From Phycisphaerales bacterium (lineage in GTDB: Bacteria; Planctomycetota; Phycisphaerae; Phycisphaerales; SM1A02), in assembly GCA_020345805.1 (NCBI GenBank), contig CP070772.1:2782220-2832792 (forward strand): DNA of 50,573 bases. Reading direction: 5' to 3'. The notes beneath the pieces were generated by a model, which was not told the origin of the DNA, did no database searches, and was given only the letters and a program-made list of their open reading frames with translations. The first letter of the stretch is position 1, and each line of letters starts with the position of its first letter. Below, piece after piece: positions 26,156 through 34,884 of this stretch. A program made the position numbers and the translations under genes.

Positions 26156-29100
26156 ATGTCGGCCGAAAAGCAGATTATGGCATGGTCCGGCGCGCTCGCC
26201 TCGGCCATCGCGAGTTGCGCATTCACGGTCTCGGCGGAGGCGACGAAGACGAAGATCTACGTCGAAGCCGACGCCCATGTCTATTCCCGCTACAACGCGC
26301 AGCCCTACGGCCTGACCGGGATGCTCTACGTCGGCGACTGGGAGAGTGTGAACAAGTACTCGTACACCTATGTCAAGTTCGATCTCTGCAACTACGTTGA
26401 TGTCAAGATCAACTCGGCGAAGCTGTACCTGTACTGCATCGGAAAGTACGATGGCAACCTGCCCACCGACTCTTTCGAGTGCACCTACGACGACTGGCTG
26501 GAGTCCACCATCACCTGGGGATCCAAACCTGCGTGGGGCACGAACTCGCTGTCCTCAGCGACCATCAACGCCGTCAACACCTGGTTCAACTGGGACGTGA
26601 CCACCGCGGCCCAGAACTGCCAGACCGAGGATGACGGCCACATCACCATCATGGTGAAGCCGAGTTTCAACGCCATCGGCGACTGGTGCAATTTCGCCAG
26701 CTACGAGAACTCCGAGGGCCAGACGACCGATCCCTACGTCGAAATCGACTGGCAGCCGAAGGCCCAATGGGATCCGGTGGACTGGGATCTCATCATTCCC
26801 ACCTTCAACGAGTTTGATCTGCGCGATCCGCAGGATGCGATCGATCTGGGACAGTGGGCGAACCAGGGCCCGGCGAACTCCGATACCACGATCGACTGCG
26901 TCTATGACCTTGATGATTTCCTGTATTTCTCCGACGGCGCCGCCACTACCGTCTACTGGTATCACCGCGGTGGGGGATACATGGGCAGCTATGCCGACGA
27001 GAGCGACGGCCTGCAGAACGTGCGCGGCATTCATCGATACTGCGGCCTCTTCGGAATCGCCTGCGGCGCTTACCAGGCGGACGGTCCGGCCGGGGGGCGC
27101 GGGGCGGGCGGGAGAGTCGCCCTCTTCGACGGCCCGCACAGCTTCGTGGGGAATCTCATCGAGGATGACAGCGATCCGTACGACTTCCACGTGCTGCCCG
27201 GCGGTCGCGTACTGCTCTCGGACACGACTGCCGGGGCAGGGAATGTGCGCCTTTACGAATCGGACCATCAGACCTTCAACGTGTTGTTCTACACGGAGCA
27301 GCCGAGGCAGCTGGCCCCGATGTCGTCCACCGGTCATTACCTTGTGGTCTCGCAGGGCGACGGGCTGGTCATTGAGTTCGATCTGGAGGGCAACATCCAC
27401 AACACTTGGCCGTTCCCGAACGGATCCGGCGTCTTCGAGTTGGGCAACGGGCGGCTGCTGCTGACCAACGACGAGGGAACCTGGTCGATGAATCCCGCCG
27501 ACCCCGGCGACCTGGTTCAACTGGCGGTGGGGCCGGGCCGATTCATCAACGCCACGCCCACCAACTCCGTCGCCTGTTGTTTCGCGGACGGGATGTGCGA
27601 GGATCTCATGGAGGACGATTGTGTGGCCATGGGCGGCGTGTGGCAGGGATACGGCACCAAGTGCGCGACCTTCCAGTGTCCTGAGGGGCCCGATGAGTAT
27701 GTGGACTGGTCCCAGGGAATTTCGGGCGTCCACTACAGCGATGCCCAGTGGGGCGACCTGGACAACGACGGTGATCTCGATCTGGCCATCTGCGGCGTGG
27801 ATAACAGCGACCAGATCGTGACCCGCATTTACGAGAACCAAGCCGGTTCAATGGTGTTTGCGCAGGATCTGGCCGGCGTCAACAACACGGGCAGCGGCTG
27901 CCTGGCCTGGGGTGACTACGACGGGGATGGCGATCTGGATCTGGCCATTGCCGGCATGGGCGAGGTCGAGCGCATCACGCGCGTCTATCGGAATGACGCC
28001 GGTTATCTCACCTGGGATACGGACCAGGTCCTCACGCCGGTCAACACTGCATCCCTCGCCTGGGGTGACTACGACAACGACGGCGACCTGGACTTGGTCG
28101 TCACGGGCAATGACGGCACGAATCGGGTGGCGATCGCCTATCGCAACGACCCGCTCGGAATGCTGACTCCCGATCCGGCTCAGTCGCTCACCGGCGTGGT
28201 GGGAGGCTCGGTTGATTTCGGCGACTACGACGGCGACGGTGATCTTGATCTAGTGATGACGGGATACGACGGTACCGTCCGGCGCACGATCTTCTACGAG
28301 AACGATCCCGTGGGAACGCTGACCGACGATGGCGATCACGGCCTGCCCGGGGCGAACCTGTCCGATACCGCGTGGGGCGATTACGACAACGATGGCGATC
28401 TGGATCTGGCCTGGGTGGGTGAGACCGCCGCGGGCGGTCCTCGTTATGCCCGCGTCTATGAGAATGACGGGGCGGGGAACTTCAGCGTGTTCGCCGAGCT
28501 GATGAATGTCTATCGCAGCTCCTGCGCGTGGGGCGACTACGATAATGACGGCGATCTGGATGTCGCTTTCAGCGGATATACCGGAACCAGCCTGCAGACA
28601 TATATGTTCGAGAACACCGGCGGCGGCTTCACACAATCCTTCTGGTTCCCCGACCGGTACGAAGGTTCTCTGAGCTTCGCGGATGTCGATCAGGATTACG
28701 ACCTTGATTTCCTGGTCACCGGCTATGACTGGTACAACGCATATGCGGATCTGTATGAGAAGCGCGGCGGGTACCTGAATACTCCGCCAGACCCGCCGGT
28801 CATACTCAATGCCGAGCCCGACGAAGACGGGCTTCATCTTTACTGGTACGGCGCTTCGGATTTTGAAACGCCTGCAGACGGGCTCTATTACTGCCTGCGC
28901 ATCGGCACGGGGCCGGGTGCGCATGATGTGATGTCAGGGACCTACGGCAGCCCGCTGATAGGCAACGTCCATCAAGCGGCGGAACTCGTTCTTGACCTGC
29001 CTCCGGGCGAGTACTACTGGAGCGTGCAGGCAATCGATTCAGGACTGCTGGCTTCGCCCTGGTCTGAAGAAATGTTCTCCGAGATTGAGGTGGAGGTGGA

Positions 29101-29269
29101 TTGCCCCGCGGATGTGAACCAGGACCTGGTGGTTAATATCGACGACCTGTTCGCGATCCTCGGCGCTTGGGGACCGTGCGACGACTGCCCGGAGGATGTC
29201 AACGACGACGGCGTGGTGGACATCGACGACATTTTCGACGTGCTCGCGCAATGGGGCCCCTGCCCGTGA
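26156..29269 (+). CDS. Large secreted DNRLRE / seven-blade VCBS protein with C-terminal tag
   Basis: The 1037-residue protein has a signal-like leader (SGALASAIASCAF). Residues about 30-200 are a DNRLRE-type jelly roll (YVEADAHVYSR, YVKFDL, TWGSKPAWG), a module often linked to carbohydrate binding. A beta-rich middle part (about 205-500) ends in a Cys cluster (CCFADGMCED...DDCVAMGG). Seven VCBS blades follow (WGDYDNDGDLDLA, about 510-875), then a fibronectin III-like domain (about 880-980) and the tag with linker PCDDCPED ending WGPCP. The ribosome site is clear (GGAGGA). It is probably an extracellular binding or structural protein; enzyme motifs were not seen. Confidence 0.83.
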   Translation: MSAEKQIMAWSGALASAIASCAFTVSAEATKTKIYVEADAHVYSRYNAQPYGLTGMLYVGDWESVNKYSYTYVKFDLCNYVDVKINSAKLYLYCIGKYDGNLPTDSFECTYDDWLESTITWGSKPAWGTNSLSSATINAVNTWFNWDVTTAAQNCQTEDDGHITIMVKPSFNAIGDWCNFASYENSEGQTTDPYVEIDWQPKAQWDPVDWDLIIPTFNEFDLRDPQDAIDLGQWANQGPANSDTTIDCVYDLDDFLYFSDGAATTVYWYHRGGGYMGSYADESDGLQNVRGIHRYCGLFGIACGAYQADGPAGGRGAGGRVALFDGPHSFVGNLIEDDSDPYDFHVLPGGRVLLSDTTAGAGNVRLYESDHQTFNVLFYTEQPRQLAPMSSTGHYLVVSQGDGLVIEFDLEGNIHNTWPFPNGSGVFELGNGRLLLTNDEGTWSMNPADPGDLVQLAVGPGRFINATPTNSVACCFADGMCEDLMEDDCVAMGGVWQGYGTKCATFQCPEGPDEYVDWSQGISGVHYSDAQWGDLDNDGDLDLAICGVDNSDQIVTRIYENQAGSMVFAQDLAGVNNTGSGCLAWGDYDGDGDLDLAIAGMGEVERITRVYRNDAGYLTWDTDQVLTPVNTASLAWGDYDNDGDLDLVVTGNDGTNRVAIAYRNDPLGMLTPDPAQSLTGVVGGSVDFGDYDGDGDLDLVMTGYDGTVRRTIFYENDPVGTLTDDGDHGLPGANLSDTAWGDYDNDGDLDLAWVGETAAGGPRYARVYENDGAGNFSVFAELMNVYRSSCAWGDYDNDGDLDVAFSGYTGTSLQTYMFENTGGGFTQSFWFPDRYEGSLSFADVDQDYDLDFLVTGYDWYNAYADLYEKRGGYLNTPPDPPVILNAEPDEDGLHLYWYGASDFETPADGLYYCLRIGTGPGAHDVMSGTYGSPLIGNVHQAAELVLDLPPGEYYWSVQAIDSGLLASPWSEEMFSEIEVEVDCPADVNQDLVVNIDDLFAILGAWGPCDDCPEDVNDDGVVDIDDIFDVLAQWGPCP

Positions 29270-29511
29270 GTGGTAGGTGACGGGTGTATGGGTAATGGGT
29301 GGGGTGTGATGAGGCCTGATCGATAGCCGCGCCGCGGCGGCGTGAGGGTCGATGGCACCCGCAGGGACGGGGTGGTGTGGGCTGATTGCCGGCCGATTGC
29401 CGCGCTTTTTCGTGGAATGTCCGGGTACCGCCGTGGTACAGTGGTAGTCTCCGGGCCATCGAATCACTGGAGCTATGGGTACAGGTTCAGGGGCAAGGAA
29501 AGGAAACGACA

Positions 29512-31686
29512 ATGTGGATAGGGCTGAAGCGCGGAAGCCACCGTTTCTGGGCGGCGATCGCCGTCGCGGCACTGATGCTCGCGGCCGCCGATCCGGCAGT
29601 GGCGAAAACGGTCTATGTTGACGGAGTGAACGGCAACGACGCCTGGGACGGCCTGTGCGAGGAATGGGACGGCGGCGCCTGCGGCCCCAAGAAAACCATC
29701 CAGGCCGGAATCAGCGTCGCGGTGAATGATGATGAGGTCGTCGTCGCCGACGCGGTCTATTCCGGCACCGGCAACATCAAGATCCAGTTCTTCGGCAAGA
29801 AGATCACCGTTCGCAGCAAGAACGGGCCGGACAACTGCATCGTGGATATTCTCAACGGCTCCGATCCGGGATTCCACTTCGAGAACGGAGAGGGGGTCGG
29901 CTCGGTCCTGGACGGGTTCACGGTCCGAAAATGCAGCGGATGCTGAGGGTCCAGCACCATCAACTGCTGGTCCAGCAGTCCGACCATCAAGAATTGCGTT
30001 CTCACCCAGAACCTGCCGGGCGGCATCCTGACCAACAACGCCAGCCCCCTGATCATCAACTGCACGTTCGATGCCAACACCGGCTCGGGCGTGGACTGCC
30101 TCTACGGCGGCAGCCCCACAATCATCGGCTGCACCTTCACCGGGTCCGAAAGCTCCGGGGTCTATTGCTACGACACGAGCCCCACCATCGTCAACTGCCT
30201 GATCTTCGAGAACGTGGGGACCTACGGAGGCGGGGGAATCTATTTCGATTACAGCAACGCCACCGTGGTCAACTGCACCATTGTGAACAACAGCGCCGTG
30301 TCGGGCGGGGGCGGTATCCACTGTTATAACAGCAATCCGACCTTGACCAACTGCATCGTGCGCGGCAACACGCCCGACGAGGTTTTCGGCGGCAACCCGC
30401 CAATCACTTACAGCAACGTCATGGGTGGTTACGCCGGTGCGGGCAACATCGATGCCGATCCGTACTTCGTGAATCCTGACGAGTCCGATTACCGCATCGG
30501 CCCCGGTTCGCCCTGCATCGACGCGGGCAACAACGGCGCCGTGCCTTCGGGGATCGATACCGATCTGGACGGCAATCCGCGGTTCATCGACGATCCGTTC
30601 ACTGATGACACGGGACTGGGCGATCCGCCCATCGTGGACATGGGGGCCAACGAGTATCAGGCCGACGCCACCGGCATGATGGTGCTCCCCGCCTTCGGCT
30701 TTTACTCGGACGGGCCCAACGGCGGGCCGTTCACGCCCGATTCGATCACTTACACGCTTCAGAACTACGATGCGATACCTCTGGAGTTCTCGGTGGGCAA
30801 GACGGCGCAGTGGCTTGAGCTCAGCAGCGACGGGGGCGTCATTCCCGCCGGGGGCGAGGTCGAGGTCGTGGCCTCCATCACCGCCTACGCCAACGGCCTG
30901 GCCAACGGCGAGTACCAGGACACCGTCCAGTTCACCAACGAAACCAATCACGACGGCGACACCACCCGCCTGGCGACTCTGGTGGTCGGCGTGCCGATTC
31001 CGATGGTTGTGTTTGATTTCGATATGGAGCCGGGCTGGTACGCCGAGGGTGAGTGGGGGTTCGGCCAGCCCCTCGGCCAGGGAGGTTACAACTTCGGAAA
31101 TCCCGATCCCACCAGCGGATATACCGGCGATAACGTCTACGGCTACAACCTCGAAGGCGACTACTCGGTCGACGTGGGCGGACCTTATTACCTCACCACC
31201 GGCGCGATCGACTGCTCGGATCTGACACACGTCGAGCTGCATTTCTATCGCTGGCTCAACAGCGACTATCAGCCGTACGTGTACCAGACGATCGAAGTGT
31301 CGAGCGACCGCGCGGGCTGGACACTGATCTGGGAGAACGGCAGCAGCGAGATCGCGGAGAACGCCTGGTCGGCGCAGGAGTACGACATTTCCGCCGTGGC
31401 CGACCTCCAGCCGACGGTCTATATCCGATGGGGTCACGAAGTGGCTTCCGCAGGCGCGTGGGCGTATTCCGGCTGGAACATCGATGACGTGCAGATCTGG
31501 GGCGTGGAGCAGGGAATGCCATGTCCCTGGGATGTCAACGATGACGAGGATGTCAATATTGACGACCTCTTCGAGGTGCTCGGCCACTGGGGCGAAGGGG
31601 CCGGCCCGTACGATGTCAATTTCGACGGCATCGTGGACATTGATGATGTGTTTGCCATCCTCGGAAACTGGGGGCCGTGCCCGTGA
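29512..31686 (+). CDS. Secreted parallel beta-helix protein with in-frame TGA (candidate selenoprotein) and C-terminal tag
   Basis: The frame runs 724 codons from ATG 29512 (ribosome site AAGGAAAGGAA) with a signal peptide (AAIAVAALMLAAADPAVA), but codon 145 is TGA at 29944-29946. The frame is unbroken on both sides: GFTVRKCSGC, then TGA, then GSSTINCW, SSSPTIKNC. These are the SPTIxNC rungs of right-handed beta-helix proteins, which continue to about residue 340. Then follow the Ig/BACON-like and jelly-roll domains shared with the peptidase at 20493, and the tag with linker HWGEGAGPYDVN. The TGA follows C141-S-G-C144 directly. A 17-nt hairpin with apex GGTCC sits 16 nt after it. Readthrough as selenocysteine, a recent nonsense mutation, or a sequencing error are the options; a gene caller would start at 30091 and lose the leader. 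Confidence 0.75.
29963..29979 (+). promoter_or_regulatory. SECIS-like hairpin after the TGA at 29944
   Basis: ACTGCTGGTCCAGCAGT is an 8+1+8 perfect inverted repeat, starting 16 nt after the TGA. Drawn realistically it has a six- or seven-pair stem with GGTCC or GTC at the tip. Its size and apex match the hairpin at 37672-37688, and the TGA is followed by GGGTCC here and GGGACC there. An alternative stem (CCAGCA with TGCTGG, 29951-29970) would compete with it. Confidence 0.5.
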
Positions 31687-31731
31687 AGGGCACGTGATGA
31701 ACCTGGCGGGGGGGCGGCGAAATGGCAGGTA

Positions 31732-31768
31732 TGACCGGCGTGGCTGCAGAAACGCCGGTCAGTTTTTT
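31732..31768 (+). terminator. Rho-independent terminator
   Basis: TGACCGGCG pairs with CGCCGGTCA (9 bp, 12-nt loop), followed by G and six T residues. Confidence 0.88.
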
Positions 31769-31796
31769 GCAGCCGATATCATCCTGACGCTGTAAT
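31767..31796 (+). promoter_or_regulatory. Promoter candidate for the HAF-repeat gene
   Basis: TTGCAG, an 18-nt spacer, then TGTAAT (five of six to the -10 consensus), 71 nt before the ATG. It overlaps the T tract of the preceding terminator, a common arrangement. Confidence 0.4.
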
Positions 31797-31867
31797 TAGA
31801 TCAGGCCGCGGCGCCCTGATCGCGATGGGCCGGCCGCGCGCCTCTTTGCGATACCAGGGAGTGTGAT

Positions 31868-33079
31868 ATGAGACTGATCAGCGAGATTTGCCGGCCGGTC
31901 GCGGGGGCGTTGCCGGTGGTATTGACGATGTGCATTCTGGCCCCCGCCGCGCCGGTTTGCGGCGAGGTGCCGCAGTACGAAGTGACTCTGCTGGAGACCA
32001 ATCCGGGCGACAGCATCGCCGATGCGGTGTCCATAAACAACGAGGGACAGGTGGCGGGCTACTCGCGACCGCCGGGCGGGATCTACAGCGCCTGGATCTG
32101 GCACGATGGCGACCTGTTCGATCTCGGCAACTTCGGGGGAAACAAGATCGAGGCCCGCTGCATAAACGAGCAGGGCGACGTGGTGGGTTTCGGCGGGAAC
32201 CTTGATCAGGACTGGCGCGTGCTGGTCTGGATCGAGGGCGTCTATTACGACATTCCCACTTTCGGCGGACCAAGCATCATCGCCATGGGCATCAACGAGT
32301 CGCATCAGGTTGTCGGCCACGCGCAGATTCCCCTGCCCGAAGGTTACTGGCAGGCATACCTCTGGGACGACGGCGACATGACGAATCTCGGCACGCTCGG
32401 CGGCGCAAACAGTGCCGCTTACGCCATCAGCAACGAGGGCGTGGTGGTGGGCTGCGCCACCAACCTGGCGATCGAGTCCCGCGCAGTGACCTGGATAGAC
32501 GGCGTGATCGCTGAGCTGGAGCATCCGGAAGAGTTCCCCAACAGCGTCGCCTACGGCATCAACAACTCAGGTCTGATCGTGGGCACGGTGAACAACGGAT
32601 ACTCAATCGAGATTCCCGTCCAGTGGGTCGACGGCGTGCTGGAGATGCTTCCTCAATTGCCCGGCGATCTCAACGCCACGGCGTGGTCCGCCAACGAGGC
32701 GGGCGATATCGTCGGCTGGACCTGGCTTTCGGACATGGAATACACCGCCGTATTATGGCACGGGGGTGAGATCCACATGCTCAACGACTTCATAGACCCC
32801 GGCCTTGATGTGAACCTCCTTCGCGCCTGGGACATAAATGACCACGGTCAGATTGTGGGCATGGCCACCGCGGACGGAATCACCCGGGCGTTCCTGCTGA
32901 CCCCGATTTCCCAGTGCACGGCGGATGTCAACAACGACGACATGGTGGACATTGACGATCTTTTTGAGATACTCGGCCATTGGGGGCAGGCCGGCGGGTC
33001 GTGGGACGTCAACGAGGACGGCATCGTGGACATCGACGATGTGTTCGAGGTCCTGGCCCAATGGGGGCCGTGTCCGTGA
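31868..33079 (+). CDS. Secreted HAF-repeat protein with C-terminal tag
   Basis: The 403-residue product has a signal peptide (GALPVVLTMCILAPAAPVCG) and repeats of the extracellular HAF type: INNEGQVAGY, then AWIWHDGDLFDLGNFGG, and later AYLWDDG with NLGTLGG. I count seven such units between about residues 45 and 340, which would close a seven-bladed propeller. The tag has the Cys-free linker (HWGQAGGSWDVN) and ends WGPCP. HAF proteins are exported; no enzymatic role is established for this type. The ribosome site is GGGAG about 8 nt before the ATG. Confidence 0.85.
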   Translation: MRLISEICRPVAGALPVVLTMCILAPAAPVCGEVPQYEVTLLETNPGDSIADAVSINNEGQVAGYSRPPGGIYSAWIWHDGDLFDLGNFGGNKIEARCINEQGDVVGFGGNLDQDWRVLVWIEGVYYDIPTFGGPSIIAMGINESHQVVGHAQIPLPEGYWQAYLWDDGDMTNLGTLGGANSAAYAISNEGVVVGCATNLAIESRAVTWIDGVIAELEHPEEFPNSVAYGINNSGLIVGTVNNGYSIEIPVQWVDGVLEMLPQLPGDLNATAWSANEAGDIVGWTWLSDMEYTAVLWHGGEIHMLNDFIDPGLDVNLLRAWDINDHGQIVGMATADGITRAFLLTPISQCTADVNNDDMVDIDDLFEILGHWGQAGGSWDVNEDGIVDIDDVFEVLAQWGPCP

Positions 33080-33246
33080 CACTCTGACCGGAGCGGACAA
33101 CGAAGGGGTGTACTTCGAGAGTTCCGCAGTTTCTGCTTCTGCTGTGCGGGCCCGTGTGGTATCGTGATGTCTGAACCGGCCGGAAGTGCCATCAACGACA
33201 ACCGCCCTGCGACTTTCGGCCCCATCGTTCAGCGGAGGACAGATCC

Positions 33247-34650
33247 ATGTGCCAAGCCCGACTGTTCCATGTTGTTCTCTCCGTGGCGGCGTTCTTCTGG
33301 GCAACCCTCGCCTCGACGGCCGACGCCCAACCCATCGGCTACGAGGGGTATCAGGTTGTTCGCATTACGGTCGGTGATGATGCGGATGTTCAGAAGGTGC
33401 ACGACCTTCAGAAGATGCTCGCGCGCGACTTCCAGGTGTGGTCGGAAGTGGTCAAGATCGGGCCGGTCGAGGTGCGGGTGGCGCCGATGGCGAGGCTGGC
33501 TCTCGCCGCCAGCGGCCTGCGCTATGAGGTCACCATCGAAGACCTGCAGCAGCACATCGACCGGCTATACTCCGGCGGCCGCGGCTTCTTCGACTCCCTC
33601 CAGACCTACGATGCGCACGTTCAGTTCATGAACGATCTGGTCGCGGCCCATCCCGACCTGGCTCAGATGGTCGATCTGGGGCAGTCCGTACAGGGACGCA
33701 CGATGTGGGCGATCCGCATCACCGGCCCCGGCACGGTCAAGCCGGGCCTGATGTACCACGGCGCCGAGCACGGCAACGAGCAGGCGGGCGCTTCGGTGGT
33801 TGTCTACGCCGCTGACTATCTGCTGACGAACTACGACACCGATCCGGATGTGGCGGCCCTGGTGGACAACGTCGAGTGGTACATACTTCCGATCATGAAC
33901 CCGGACGGGTACGTCGCATACGATCGATGGAATGCGCACGGAGTGGACCTGAACCGCAACTGGGACGGGCCGGGAGCGGGACAGGATCCCTGGGGCGGGC
34001 CGTATCCGTTTTCCGAACCGGAGACCCAGAACATGCGCGACTTTTTCCTTGCGCATTTTGGTGTGCGAGTGCACATCGACTTCCACGGTTACGTGCCGTG
34101 GATCATGTGGCCGTGGGCTCATATTCCCGATCACAGCCCCGACCACGACCAATACTACGTCTTGGGGGCCGAATACCGTGACCTGGTCGCCGCGGCCGGT
34201 GGCGGATATTACGACATCGGCACCATATACAACGTGGCATACCCTGTCTCCGGTTGCTCCACGAACTGGGTCTACGGCGTGGAGGATCGGTGGTCCTTCT
34301 CCATCGAAACGATTGATTACGACATGCCCGAGACCTGCGAGGAGTTCCTCGATGGCCAGTTGATGCTCGCGGAGTGGATCCGCAGCTACGACTGCAACGG
34401 CAACGGCGTGGTCGACTCGGAGGACATCGCCAATCAGACCAGCGAGGACGTCAATAACAACGGCGTTCCCGATGAATGCGAATGCCCTGCCGACGTCAAC
34501 TCCGACGCAAAGGTCAACATCGACGACGTGTTCGCCGTGCTGGGCGCGTGGGGGCCGTGCGACGATTGTCCGGAGGATGTCAACGCCGACGGTGCGGTCG
34601 ATATCGATGACATCTCCGCGGTGCTGGACGGGTGGGGGCCGTGCGATTGA
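33247..34650 (+). CDS. Secreted M14-family zinc carboxypeptidase with C-terminal tag
   Basis: This 467-residue metallocarboxypeptidase starts with GGAGG about 9 nt upstream of ATG and a leader ending STADA. An N-terminal prodomain-like segment (about 35-110) precedes the catalytic domain. The zinc pair is HGNE (H175, E178; the neighbouring H171/E174 is an alternative), substrate residues are in DLNRNW (N236, R237), the third ligand is H280 in DFHGY, and the catalytic Glu is E354 in FSIETI. It should release C-terminal residues from peptides outside the cell. A DCNGNGVVD...NNNGVPDECE calcium-type repeat and the tag with linker PCDDCPED follow; the end is WGPCD instead of WGPCP. Confidence 0.9.
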   Translation: MCQARLFHVVLSVAAFFWATLASTADAQPIGYEGYQVVRITVGDDADVQKVHDLQKMLARDFQVWSEVVKIGPVEVRVAPMARLALAASGLRYEVTIEDLQQHIDRLYSGGRGFFDSLQTYDAHVQFMNDLVAAHPDLAQMVDLGQSVQGRTMWAIRITGPGTVKPGLMYHGAEHGNEQAGASVVVYAADYLLTNYDTDPDVAALVDNVEWYILPIMNPDGYVAYDRWNAHGVDLNRNWDGPGAGQDPWGGPYPFSEPETQNMRDFFLAHFGVRVHIDFHGYVPWIMWPWAHIPDHSPDHDQYYVLGAEYRDLVAAAGGGYYDIGTIYNVAYPVSGCSTNWVYGVEDRWSFSIETIDYDMPETCEEFLDGQLMLAEWIRSYDCNGNGVVDSEDIANQTSEDVNNNGVPDECECPADVNSDAKVNIDDVFAVLGAWGPCDDCPEDVNADGAVDIDDISAVLDGWGPCD

Positions 34651-34676
34651 GAGCCGGGGGGTCTGTGCATCGGCGG

Positions 34677-34702
34677 AGCCCGCGGTCGAGAAGGCGCGGG
34701 CT
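34677..34702 (+). terminator. Hairpin after the carboxypeptidase gene
   Basis: AGCCCGCG pairs with CGCGGGCT (8 bp, 10-nt loop) 27 nt after the stop. Only TCGTCT follows, so it is a weak terminator at best. Confidence 0.45.
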
Positions 34703-34780
34703 TCGTCTGATTCGGGGATGCGGCAAATACGTCGGCGCGGCGAATCGAGCGCCGATAATCCGGGCAGCCGCCGGAAATCA

Positions 34781-34809
34781 TTGGACGCCGCCGATGATGC
34801 CGGTACACT
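34781..34809 (+). promoter_or_regulatory. Promoter candidate for the papain-like gene
   Basis: TTGGAC, a 17-nt spacer, then TACACT at 34804-34809, 75 nt before the start codon. Confidence 0.42.
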
Positions 34810-34884
34810 TGACGGGACAGCGGGCGCAGCGCACAGACGCCCTATGATTGCCGCGAGCGCTTCCTGTCAGGACGAGACCGGGAC

